Shown: piece by piece, positions 43,286 through 51,267 of the stretch | How the letters are laid out: every line of letters starts with the position of its first letter | How positions within the stretch are numbered: the stretch's first letter is position 1 | Source of the DNA: Rhizobium sp. TH2 | GTDB lineage: Bacteria; Pseudomonadota; Alphaproteobacteria; Rhizobiales; Rhizobiaceae | Assembly (NCBI RefSeq): GCF_024707525.1 | Contig: NZ_CP062231.1 | Span: 2,914,001-2,978,000 of the forward strand | Direction: 5' to 3' | DNA: 64,000 bases | The notes under the pieces: model-generated | Seen by the model: the letters and a program-made list of their open reading frames with translations, nothing else | Databases searched by the model: none | What the model was told of the DNA's origin: nothing | Position numbers and translations under genes: made by a program

Positions 43286-43866
43286 CGCAGTCCGTCCTGT
43301 GCCTTGATGTCCTCGGCCTTCAGGCCGCCGACGCGGGCATGAATGCGCGACCCGGTGGTCATGACCAGCGCCAGTACGATCTCGTTCGCGCGCGGCGCGT
43401 CCGGTATGCCGACCTCCATCGCATCGAAATGGCTGCGCACATAGGAGGCGTTGATATGGGTGACCGGCACGTCGAGCCGCGTTCCCGGCCCGCCGACTTT
43501 CTTGGTCGAGGGCACGATCGCCTTTGCATCACCGAGCGCCTCGCGCATCGCATAGCCACCCGGCACATGCCAGAGCGCGCCGTGTTCGAGTTCGCCGGCC
43601 TGGCCGACAATGGCACCCTTGCCATAGCCCTGGATATCGGCTTTGTCACCGCCGAGCGCCGCGATCAGCCGCTTTGCCATTTCGAGACCGAGCGGTTCGA
43701 GATCCTTCATGAAACCGGAGATTTCCTCGTGGTAGGAGCCGGCAAACGGGTTTTCGATCACCGCCAGCACCGCACCGCGTTTCAGCGGCTTGCCCGCCAC
43801 CGGCCCGCCCTCATGCATGATCTCTTCGACAGTGGTGAAGAACTTGCGGATCTTCGGGTCAGGCAT
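43282..43866 (-). CDS. AA_synth (DUF1185) family protein, copy 1
   Basis: A 194-residue AA_synth protein with RKFFTTVEEIMHEGG, VIENPFAGSYHEE, GKGAIVGQAGELEHGALWH and RSHFDAMEVGI. The pattern xxGELEHxA and NPFAG with a Lys-Gly after it looks like a conserved active-site set shared by both copies. The ATG at 43866 overlaps the UPF0280 gene end by 8 nt. No enzyme activity is established for the family, despite its name. Its place between a ring reductase and HyuAB suggests a step on a carboxylated cyclic amide or its product. Confidence 0.82.
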   Translation of the reverse strand: MPDPKIRKFFTTVEEIMHEGGPVAGKPLKRGAVLAVIENPFAGSYHEEISGFMKDLEPLGLEMAKRLIAALGGDKADIQGYGKGAIVGQAGELEHGALWHVPGGYAMREALGDAKAIVPSTKKVGGPGTRLDVPVTHINASYVRSHFDAMEVGIPDAPRANEIVLALVMTTGSRIHARVGGLKAEDIKAQDGLR

Positions 43867-44770
43867 AGCGTTTGGACTCCAATGCGGGCGTGTCGTGCTG
43901 GTCCGGATCGGCAATCCGGCCATGATCCTTGAGGAAAAGTGCGGCGCGATGGATCAGACCGCCGGATATGAAGCGCTCGGCCTCAGCGGCGCCGACCTCC
44001 AGCGCCTGGCCGATCTCGTGATAGCCAAGTTCGCCGCAGCCGGTGACCACCAGATGCTCGCCGAGATCGCTGTCATCGACCACATCGATCGCGCGTGCGC
44101 GCATCACAGCGGGATGACCGGGCAGATCGACAGCATTGGCAACCAGCGAGGCAGCCGCATCGGCCACAGCCGCGTTGCGGGCGAGGATCGTCACGGAATC
44201 GGCGATGCCCATGGAAAGGCTGCGCCCGCCACGGCCGCTGGTGGCAATGCCACGTGTCGGCTGGCTGGCATCCACCGCAAAGGCGCCAAGCTCCTGGCCA
44301 TCCTCGCGGGACATGCCGACATGGAACTCCGCGCCAGGATCGAGATGCAGCGCGATATCGCCGCCGTTGTTGACATAGATCCGGCGCGGCCGGTTCTCGG
44401 GGGTGAAGCCCGCCAACATCGCCGCCACCACTTCGTCGGCCACCGAACCCGCCACCGCCGCCATCGGCGTGATGAAATGGGTCTCGGCAAATGGCCGGAC
44501 GGCGGCCATCATGCGCTTGGCGGTCGATCCGTTCGGCACTGGACTGTCGGGAAATACCTGGCTCTTCAACAGCGGCAATTCGCTGACCAGTTCTTCCAGC
44601 ACCGTCTGGAATCGCCGGTTCGCCAGCGCATAGGCGTGGTGGCGATAATAGGATTCGAGCTCGAGCGAAACCGCCCCATCAACACCGATGATCAGGTCGA
44701 TAGGTCCGTGCTGCAGATGCAGTCGGCCGCTCCTGTCTCCGTCGATGTAGTTGGCGACGGGTCCGCTCAT
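43859..44770 (-). CDS. UPF0280 family protein (ApbE-like fold)
   Basis: A 303-residue protein of the UPF0280 group, related to the flavin transferase ApbE. It has FITPMAAVAGSVADEVVAAM, IYVNNGGDIALHL, RGIATSGRGGRSLSMGIADSVTILA and AANAVD-type motifs that parallel ApbE's FMN/Mg site. ApbE itself links FMN covalently to Thr/Ser of target proteins; whether UPF0280 does so is not known. Its ATG overlaps the reductase-homologue stop by 1 nt, so a maturation or flavin-loading role for that enzyme is an attractive inference. Confidence 0.8.
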   Translation of the reverse strand: MSGPVANYIDGDRSGRLHLQHGPIDLIIGVDGAVSLELESYYRHHAYALANRRFQTVLEELVSELPLLKSQVFPDSPVPNGSTAKRMMAAVRPFAETHFITPMAAVAGSVADEVVAAMLAGFTPENRPRRIYVNNGGDIALHLDPGAEFHVGMSREDGQELGAFAVDASQPTRGIATSGRGGRSLSMGIADSVTILARNAAVADAAASLVANAVDLPGHPAVMRARAIDVVDDSDLGEHLVVTGCGELGYHEIGQALEVGAAEAERFISGGLIHRAALFLKDHGRIADPDQHDTPALESKRYA

Positions 44771-46260
44771 CACGCGCCCCATTTGAAATTGCGCTCGGAG
44801 GTCGGCCAGGATCCTTGCGTCGGCGCGACCTTGCGCTCTGCAAGCTCGATCGCCTGCTCGATCGGAATGATCGCTTCCATATGGCCGCCGAGCGCCTCGT
44901 AATCCGCTAATCGCATGGTGAACTCGATTGGCGCGACCAGCGCTGGCGTCGGCACATAACCGAAGGAATTCGAGGGCATTTCGGTGACATCGGCCATCAC
45001 TGTGATGCCGCCGCCTGGCCAGACATAGGCCGGCGCACCACCGCAGGATACATGTGTCAGAGCTTCCTTCACCGAACGGGTTAGCCGCACCGGATTGGTG
45101 GTGACACCGGCGCGCAGGCTACCGCCCGCACCACCCATGAACAGCACCGTTGCCAGCGCCGGCTCGCAGTTTTCGGCGATGATCTCGACCGATTCCTGCA
45201 CGGGCGCCGGCAGCAGGGTCTGCAGTTCCGGCCTCAACTGATCGTCGAGGATATAGTAGCCGTATTGCTCACCCGTGGTGGAAACCATCAGCATGCGCAA
45301 GCCGGGATAGGCAGTCTTCGGATCGAAGTCGCCAAGGATAATCAACGGATCGTCGATGTTGGTACCGCCCCAGCCGGTGCCGGGTTCGGCAACCTGGAAA
45401 TAGCGGCCCGGCGTCGAGCGCCTGCCTTTGATCTTGATGCCAGTGGGGGCAATGTTGAGCAGCTTGCCGGCCTGATGCTCGGAAAGTACGCCTGTAATGT
45501 GGTCGTCCACGACGACGACTTCGTCAACCATGTCCTTCCACTGCTTTGCGAACATGCCGATCGTCGCCGAGCCGCAGCCGACCCGCATGCGATGCTCTTC
45601 CGCGCCGTTGATGATGGGTGCCTTGCCGGCCTGGACGATGATGCTTGCCCCACCGTCGATCACCATCTCGACGGCTTCGCTGTTACAGAGCCGCAAGAGC
45701 GCATCGCAGGTGACTCGGCCCTCCTTCTTCGAGCCGCCGGTGAGGTGATGCACACCGCCGAGCGACAGCATCTGCGAGCCGTACTCGCCTGTCATCACAT
45801 GGCCGACCGGCTCACCATCGACACGGACTGCGGCCGCCTCTGGTCCAAGGAAACGGTCGGTGTCGATCTTCACCTTGGCGCCGCAATAGCTGAAAATGCC
45901 CTCGGTCACGACCGTGACCATGTCGACGCCGTTCTGCTTCTGCGACACGATGAAGGGTGCCGGCTTGTAGTCGGGATAGGTCGTGCCGGCACCGACTGCC
46001 GTGATGAACGGCTTGCGGGCATTGACGAGATCGCCGTTCCACTCATCCTCGGGATGATCGGGCATGAAGGGCACGATCTTGCCGCCCGCCGAAACCGTGC
46101 CCTCGATGATGGTCAGCGGATCGACGCGGATCAGTTCACCACCCTCGTTGGCATAGCGGTCGCATGCGCCGGACCGGCCGTCGGCGATGAAACACATTAC
46201 CGGACAGGCGTCACAGCGGATCTTGCCATTCTCGGCGGCTTCGACGATTTGCTTGACCAT
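44770..46260 (-). CDS. 6-hydroxynicotinate reductase homologue
   Basis: A 496-residue protein that I recognise as homologous to 6-hydroxynicotinate reductase of the anaerobic nicotinate fermenter Eubacterium barkeri. That enzyme is an iron-sulfur flavoprotein reducing 6-hydroxynicotinate to 1,4,5,6-tetrahydro-6-oxonicotinate. The N-terminus has Cys16, Cys19, Cys23 and Cys33 (RCDACPVMC...GACDRY), enough for one [4Fe-4S] cluster. Gly-rich stretches (MGGAGGSLRAGV, CGGAPAYVWPGGG) probably bind cofactor. It is divergent from marR-nicAB and begins the run leading to UPF0280 and AA_synth. GGAG lies before the ATG at 46260. Activity on another N-heteroaromatic acid is possible. Confidence 0.78.
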   Translation of the reverse strand: MVKQIVEAAENGKIRCDACPVMCFIADGRSGACDRYANEGGELIRVDPLTIIEGTVSAGGKIVPFMPDHPEDEWNGDLVNARKPFITAVGAGTTYPDYKPAPFIVSQKQNGVDMVTVVTEGIFSYCGAKVKIDTDRFLGPEAAAVRVDGEPVGHVMTGEYGSQMLSLGGVHHLTGGSKKEGRVTCDALLRLCNSEAVEMVIDGGASIIVQAGKAPIINGAEEHRMRVGCGSATIGMFAKQWKDMVDEVVVVDDHITGVLSEHQAGKLLNIAPTGIKIKGRRSTPGRYFQVAEPGTGWGGTNIDDPLIILGDFDPKTAYPGLRMLMVSTTGEQYGYYILDDQLRPELQTLLPAPVQESVEIIAENCEPALATVLFMGGAGGSLRAGVTTNPVRLTRSVKEALTHVSCGGAPAYVWPGGGITVMADVTEMPSNSFGYVPTPALVAPIEFTMRLADYEALGGHMEAIIPIEQAIELAERKVAPTQGSWPTSERNFKWGA

Positions 46261-46291
46261 ATCTCGCTCCAATGCCGGAGACAGGAAAACT

Positions 46292-46310
46292 CATTTGTAT
46301 GCAAACAAGT
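46292..46310 (-). promoter_or_regulatory. Operator-like palindrome before the reductase gene
   Basis: CATTTGTATGCAAACA starts at 46292; ATTTGT (46293-46298) and ACAAGT (46305-46310) are inverted arms with one mismatch around ATGCAA. The layout equals that before hyuA. It lies 32 nt upstream of the reductase-homologue start. Confidence 0.6.
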
Positions 46311-46358
46311 ATCGACCTCGAATATCCGTCTGTCAAGCGAGGGCCACGTTTCCGGGAT

Positions 46359-46374
46359 GCTTCGTTGACAAATG
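46359..46374 (+). promoter_or_regulatory. Operator-like site before marR
   Basis: Read on the minus strand this is CATTTGTCAACGAAGC, the same motif as at 46292 and 58097. It lies 75 nt upstream of marR and 99 nt from the reductase start, so with the 46292 site it could control both divergent units and autoregulate marR. Confidence 0.5.
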
Positions 46375-46448
46375 AGTCTGGCTAGTTAAACCAAATCAAA
46401 GCTATGGCGCAATCCAGAACGATTGCGAGAGCAGGCAGCGAGAACCAC

Positions 46449-46892
46449 ATGGAACAGCAGGAAGAAACAGCGGAAGAGCGCTCCGAGTACCGCGTGGACC
46501 AGCAGATCGGATTCTTCCTCCGCCAGGCCAACCAGCGGCATGTCGCGATTTTCACCGGCCGGATGGGCGACCGGCTGACAACGACGCAATGGGCGGCACT
46601 AAGCAAGCTGAGGGAAATCCAGCCGAGCTCACAGAACCAGCTCGGCCGCGAAACCGCAATGGATGTCGCCACGATCAAGGGCGTCATCGACCGGCTCGTG
46701 GCGCGCGGCTTCGTGCAAACCGCGCCGGACCCCAATGACGGCCGCCGACTCATCCTGTCGCTGACGCCAGAGGGCCAATCCGTGATCGACCGCAATATCG
46801 CGACCGCTGCGGCGGTCACTGACGAGACTCTCGCCCCCCTCACCTCCGGCGAGCGCATGATGCTGATCGAACTGCTGCGCAAGATCTGCTGA
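46449..46892 (+). CDS. MarR-family regulator of the heterocycle locus
   Basis: A 147-residue MarR-type winged-helix protein. It has QIGFFLRQANQRHVAIF in helix 1, TTTQWAALSKL, QLGRETAMDVATIKGVIDRLVARGFV as the recognition helix, and the wing DPNDGRRLILSLTPEG. It lies between the divergent reductase-homologue gene and nicAB. Nicotinate degradation in Pseudomonas putida is also controlled by a MarR repressor, NicR (known), so an equivalent role is likely. An ATG at 46404 would add 15 residues; I chose 46449 because the family pattern starts soon after. Shared palindromes nearby fit its expected operator. Confidence 0.85.
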   Translation: MEQQEETAEERSEYRVDQQIGFFLRQANQRHVAIFTGRMGDRLTTTQWAALSKLREIQPSSQNQLGRETAMDVATIKGVIDRLVARGFVQTAPDPNDGRRLILSLTPEGQSVIDRNIATAAAVTDETLAPLTSGERMMLIELLRKIC

Positions 46893-46929
46893 AGCGGCGC
46901 CTCATTCCGCATTGGACAGGCGCAATATT

Positions 46930-46945
46930 CATTTGCATGCCAATG
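46930..46945 (+). promoter_or_regulatory. Operator-like palindrome before nicA
   Basis: CATTTGCATGCCAATG is a 16-bp near-perfect palindrome (one mismatched pair) between marR and nicA, 124 nt upstream of nicA. It is the most diverged member of the shared motif. Confidence 0.5.
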
Positions 46946-47068
46946 ATTGGTGGCTAAGATATCCGCAATGGGTACGCAAGAAAATAACCCACAGGGGAAT
47001 GCAGTTTTGTCCGGCCAGTGCGCGCATTCGACGCTGGCATCTGGTGGTTTAGGCGCGAGGTGGTACGC

Positions 47069-47548
47069 GTGAAGACCCGCCCCCTTAGCCTGAAGGTCAA
47101 TGGCGAGATGAGAATCATCGACGCTGCACCCGAGACGCCGCTGCTCTACATCCTGCGCAACGACTTCGAACTCAATGGACCGAAATTCGGCTGCGGACTC
47201 GGCGAATGCGGCGCCTGCGCGGTACTGGTCGATGGCCGTGCCGTGCGATCCTGCACACTCAGTTGCCAGGCCGTGGAGAACCGCGAGATTGTAACGCTCG
47301 AGGGCCTCGGCACGGCGGCCGATCCACACCCCGTGCAGCAAGCCTTCATCGAAATGCAGGCCGCCCAATGCGGCTACTGTCTCAATGGCATGATCATCGC
47401 CACCACGGGCCTACTCATACGAAACGTCGATCCCAGCGAGACGGAGATCAGGGCGGCTCTCGCGCGCCAACTCTGTCGCTGCGGCACCCATGTCGAGATC
47501 CTGGCGGCGGCCCGCCGGGCAGCCGAACTGATGAGGGCCGCGTCATGA
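47069..47548 (+). CDS. nicA: Nicotinate dehydrogenase small subunit, [2Fe-2S] protein
   Basis: A 159-residue protein with two [2Fe-2S] clusters: plant-type ligands Cys42, Cys47, Cys50, Cys62 (GCGLGECGAC) and Cys101, Cys104, Cys136, Cys138 (CGYC...CRC). This is the electron-transfer subunit of xanthine-dehydrogenase-family hydroxylases. The length is that of P. putida NicA. I chose the GTG at 47069 with GAGGTGG just upstream; the ORF extends back to 47018. It overlaps nicB by 4 nt (ATGA). It is expected to pass electrons from the molybdenum centre in NicB to NicB's haems. Confidence 0.88.
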   Translation: MKTRPLSLKVNGEMRIIDAAPETPLLYILRNDFELNGPKFGCGLGECGACAVLVDGRAVRSCTLSCQAVENREIVTLEGLGTAADPHPVQQAFIEMQAAQCGYCLNGMIIATTGLLIRNVDPSETEIRAALARQLCRCGTHVEILAAARRAAELMRAAS

Positions 47549-50500
47549 CCGGCCCGCGCGAAAAACCGCTCGAACATTATCTCGATGCGCCCGATATCCT
47601 GCTGGTCATCCGGCCGGGAACATCGAACCGCCCCGAAATCCATCTTGCTTTGCATGCCGATGGCACGGTGACCGCCTTTTGCGGCCATGTCGATCTCGGC
47701 ACCGGCATCCGCACCGCGCTCGCCCAGATCGTCGCCGAGGAACTGGATGTCGATTTCGACAGCGTCGCGATGGTTCTCGGAACCACCTCCGCAACGTCCG
47801 ACCAGGGTCCGACCATTGCAAGCGAGACGATACAGGTGACGGCGATCCCGCTGCGGCAGGCAGCCGCCACGGCCCGGCAACATCTGCTGGTGGAAGCATC
47901 AAAGCTGCGCGATGTCGGTATCGGCAAGTTCATTATTGAAAGCGGCGTCATCCGCCATGACGATTGGTCGATACACTTCGGCGAACTGATCACCGGCCGG
48001 CATGAACGGATAGAACTCGACAGCACGATCGGCTTGAAGGCCGTCGAGGCCTATCGCATTGTCGGCAAGCCGCAACGCCGCAACGACATCGCCGCTAAGG
48101 CATCCGGCGATTGGACCTATGTACACGATATTCGCGTGCCCGGCATGCTGCACGGCCGCGTTATCCGTCCGCCCCATGCCGGCTTCGACCATGGCGAGAT
48201 GGTGGGCAGGAGCCTGATCTCCGTCGATGAAAGCTCGGTCGCCGCCATCCCGGGCTTCGTCGCCGTCGTCACCGAAGGCGATTTCGTCGGCGTCGTCGCG
48301 ACCCGCGAGGAAAACGCCATCGAGGCGATGAAGCGCTTGAAAGTGCTCTGGCGCGAACAGCCCGAGCGGCCGGACCTCAACGACGTGGAAGCTTCGCTGC
48401 GCGATGGCCCCAAGGAGAAAACTCGTCTTTTGAAAGAGACTGGCGACGTCGAAGGCGGCCTCGCCGGCGCATCGCCGTCCATGAACCGGACCTATGTCTG
48501 GCCTTATCAGATGCATGGATCGATCGGCCCTTCCTGCGCGGTCGCTGATTGGGCCGATGGCGAACTCGTCGTGTGGTCCGGCACCCAGAACCCGCACTGG
48601 ATGCGCCGCGATCTCGCCCAGCTCCTCGATATGCCGGAGGAGCAAATCGTGGTCGAGCGGCTGGAAGCGGCCGGCTGCTACGGTCGCAATTGCTCCGATG
48701 ATGTGACCGCCGACGCGGCCCTGCTCTCGCGCGCCGTCGGCCGGCCCGTCCGCGTCCAGCTCACCCGCGAGCAGGAGCATGGCTGGGAACCGAAGGGCGC
48801 GGGCCAGATCATCGATATCAGGGGTGGCCTTGACCTCGAAGGCGGTCCTGCAGGTTACGATTTCGAGACGCGCTACCCATCGAACCTCGCCCCGACGCTC
48901 GCCCTGATCCTGACCGGCAAGGTGACGGGCAACATGACCTCCGAAATGGGCGACCGCACCGCAATCCCGCCCTACGCCTTCGGCAACATGCGCGTGCAGG
49001 TGCACGACATGCCACCGATCGCCCGCGCCTCGTGGTTTCGCGGCGTCTCTGCCATGCCGAATTCCTTTGCGCATGAGAGTTTCATCGATGAACTGGCAGC
49101 GGCCGCCGGCGTCGACCCCGTCGAGTACCGGCTAAGGTACCTGACCGACAACCGCGCGATCGATCTCGTCCGCGCCACGACCGAGCGCGCCAAGTGGACG
49201 CCACGTACCCGCTGGGGCACCGAGGGTGGCGAAGATGACCTGCTCTATGGTCGCGGCTTTGCCTATGCGCTCTATGTCCACGGTCGGTTTCCGGGCACCC
49301 CCGCTGCATGGTCGGCCTGGGTAGCGGATGTCGCGGTCAACAAGCGCACCGGCGAGATCACCATCACCCGCATCACGGTCGGCCAGGACACCGGCATGAT
49401 GGTCAATCCGGAAGGCGTGCGCCACCAGATCCATGGCAACGTCATCCAGTCGATCAGCCGTGTGCTGAAGGAGAAGGTGGATTTCTCCAAGACCCAGGTT
49501 GAGAGCGTCGAATGGGGCGGATACCCGATCATCACCTTCCCCGAGGTGCCCGAGATCGACGTGCTGATGATGGAGCGGCAACTGGAAGAACCGCGCGGCG
49601 CCGGCGAATCCGCCTCGGTGCCGAGTGCCGCGGCCATCGTCAACGCGGTCTATGACGCGACCGGCATCCGCTTCCGTGAACTGCCGCTGACGCCCGACCG
49701 GATCCTCGAGGCACTTGAAGGCCGCAAGCGCGACAAGGCGATATCAGGACCGGCCAAGACGAAGCGCAGATGGCGCTGGGGACTCGGCATCACGGGACTC
49801 GCAGGCATCACCGCCGGCGGACTGGCCGTCATGTCGCCCATCCGCCCCGCCATTCCTGAGATCGCGCGACCCGATCCGGCCGCTTTCAGCGCAGCGACGA
49901 TCGAGCGCGGACGATTGGCCGCCGCTGCCGGTGCCTGCAATACTTGCCATGTCGGTAGCGACGGGACGCCGTTCGCGGGCGGTCGCGCGTTCGAGACGCC
50001 ATTCGGCACCGTCTATGCCACCAACATCTCGCCTGAAACGAAGACCGGCATCGGGGCCTGGTCCTATCCCGCCTTCGAGCGCGCCATGCGCCAGGGCGTC
50101 CATCGCGACGGCAGCCACCTCTACCCCGTCCATCCCTATACAAGCTTCGTCAATGCCGATGAGGCCGATATCCAGGCGCTCTACGCCTATCTAATGGCCG
50201 AGACGCCAGCCGCCAATGCGCCGCCGGAATCGAAACTCACCTTCCCCTTTAACATCCGGGGGCTAATGGCCGGCTGGAACACGCTGTTCCTGCGCCAGAC
50301 GTCAGTCACAGACGCGACGAAGAGCGAGGCGTGGAACCGTGGCGCCTATCTGGTCGAGGGCCTCGGCCATTGCTCGGCCTGTCACACGGAACGCAATGTT
50401 CTGGGCGCGGAGCTCACCGGCACCGCCCATCTCGCCGGCGGCTTCGCCGAGGGCTGGGAAGCGCCGGCGATCCTTGGAAGCAGCAAAGGGCCGGTCGGTT

Positions 50501-51069
50501 GGACGGAACAGGCGCTCTACGACTACCTTCGGGACGGCCATTCCAGCGATCACGGCAGTGCCAATGGCCCCATGATGCATGTCGTGCAATCGCTCGCGGC
50601 GCTGCCTGATGACGACATCCGCGCGATGGCGGTCTATCTCTCGGGCACGGTGTCCGACGAAATAGCAACACAGCAGAAGGCGGCTGCCATTATGGCATCG
50701 AACGACGCCGTATCCGCCGCCGCGATCGCCAACCCTGGAGGCGCCCGCATTTTCGACGGCGCCTGCAGCGCCTGCCATGCCGACGGCACACCGCTTGCCA
50801 GCCTGGCGCTGAACAGCAATCTCCACAGCGACCGGCCCGACAACATGTTGCAGGCGATCCTGAATGGTGCAAATGCCCCCGCGCTTCTGGCGAGGCAAGT
50901 GAAGGCCGATGATTTGGAGATCATGTCGATGCCGGCCTTCAAGGACAGTTTCAGCGATCGGCAACTGGCTGATCTCGCGGGATATTTGCGAGCTAGATTT
51001 GCGCCAGGCAAAGCGCAATGGGATGGTTTGCAGGATACCGCAACACGAGTGCGGAGTAGCGGCCATTGA
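47545..51069 (+). CDS. nicB: Nicotinate dehydrogenase large subunit: molybdopterin domain fused to three cytochromes c
   Basis: A 1174-residue fusion. Residues 1 to about 715 are the molybdopterin-binding Ald_Xan_dh domain (FCGHVDLGTGIRTALAQI, GAGESASVPSAAAIVNAV). A single membrane helix follows at about 743-766. Three cytochrome c motifs come next: CNTCH (798-802), CSACH (943-947) and CSACH (1074-1078). This order matches P. putida NicB (about 1190 residues), which hydroxylates nicotinate at C6 and feeds the respiratory chain. Isoquinoline 1-oxidoreductase-type or other N-heteroaromatic hydroxylases have the same build, so the substrate rests on the neighbouring hydroxynicotinate-reductase homologue. 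The frame runs back to 47206 inside nicA; the ATG at 47545 is the start. Confidence 0.88.
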   Translation: MTGPREKPLEHYLDAPDILLVIRPGTSNRPEIHLALHADGTVTAFCGHVDLGTGIRTALAQIVAEELDVDFDSVAMVLGTTSATSDQGPTIASETIQVTAIPLRQAAATARQHLLVEASKLRDVGIGKFIIESGVIRHDDWSIHFGELITGRHERIELDSTIGLKAVEAYRIVGKPQRRNDIAAKASGDWTYVHDIRVPGMLHGRVIRPPHAGFDHGEMVGRSLISVDESSVAAIPGFVAVVTEGDFVGVVATREENAIEAMKRLKVLWREQPERPDLNDVEASLRDGPKEKTRLLKETGDVEGGLAGASPSMNRTYVWPYQMHGSIGPSCAVADWADGELVVWSGTQNPHWMRRDLAQLLDMPEEQIVVERLEAAGCYGRNCSDDVTADAALLSRAVGRPVRVQLTREQEHGWEPKGAGQIIDIRGGLDLEGGPAGYDFETRYPSNLAPTLALILTGKVTGNMTSEMGDRTAIPPYAFGNMRVQVHDMPPIARASWFRGVSAMPNSFAHESFIDELAAAAGVDPVEYRLRYLTDNRAIDLVRATTERAKWTPRTRWGTEGGEDDLLYGRGFAYALYVHGRFPGTPAAWSAWVADVAVNKRTGEITITRITVGQDTGMMVNPEGVRHQIHGNVIQSISRVLKEKVDFSKTQVESVEWGGYPIITFPEVPEIDVLMMERQLEEPRGAGESASVPSAAAIVNAVYDATGIRFRELPLTPDRILEALEGRKRDKAISGPAKTKRRWRWGLGITGLAGITAGGLAVMSPIRPAIPEIARPDPAAFSAATIERGRLAAAAGACNTCHVGSDGTPFAGGRAFETPFGTVYATNISPETKTGIGAWSYPAFERAMRQGVHRDGSHLYPVHPYTSFVNADEADIQALYAYLMAETPAANAPPESKLTFPFNIRGLMAGWNTLFLRQTSVTDATKSEAWNRGAYLVEGLGHCSACHTERNVLGAELTGTAHLAGGFAEGWEAPAILGSSKGPVGWTEQALYDYLRDGHSSDHGSANGPMMHVVQSLAALPDDDIRAMAVYLSGTVSDEIATQQKAAAIMASNDAVSAAAIANPGGARIFDGACSACHADGTPLASLALNSNLHSDRPDNMLQAILNGANAPALLARQVKADDLEIMSMPAFKDSFSDRQLADLAGYLRARFAPGKAQWDGLQDTATRVRSSGH

Positions 51070-51087
51070 GGGTCGAGGATCAAACAT

Positions 51088-51267
51088 CACCCCCCTCTGT
51101 CCTGCCGGACATCTCCCCCTCAAGGGGGGAGATCGGATGGAGCGGGCGCCCCGCCCTTTCCTTTGACGCTGGCTACCCAGAACTCGACGCCAATCGGACG
51201 GTGGGCGGTTGCCGCTTGCCGATCTCACCCCTTGAGGGGGAGATGTCCGGCAGGACAGAAGGGGGTG
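51088..51267. repeat. Palindromic intergenic repeat (rhizobial RIME-like)
   Basis: A 180-bp element with terminal inverted arms of 37 nt (51088-51124 and 51231-51267) matching at 36 of 37 positions. The match continues 12 nt inward with one mismatch. The arms contain CTGTCCTGCCGGACATCT and CCCCCTCAAGGGGGGAGA-type sequence, like short palindromic elements spread through rhizobial genomes. It has no gene of its own. It lies between nicB and the next membrane-protein gene and reaches past that gene's likely start. Confidence 0.8.

Noticed and set aside
47206..47544. Upstream extension of the nicB frame
   Set aside because: It lies in another frame of nicA, and the ATG at 47545 with the ATGA overlap is the natural start.
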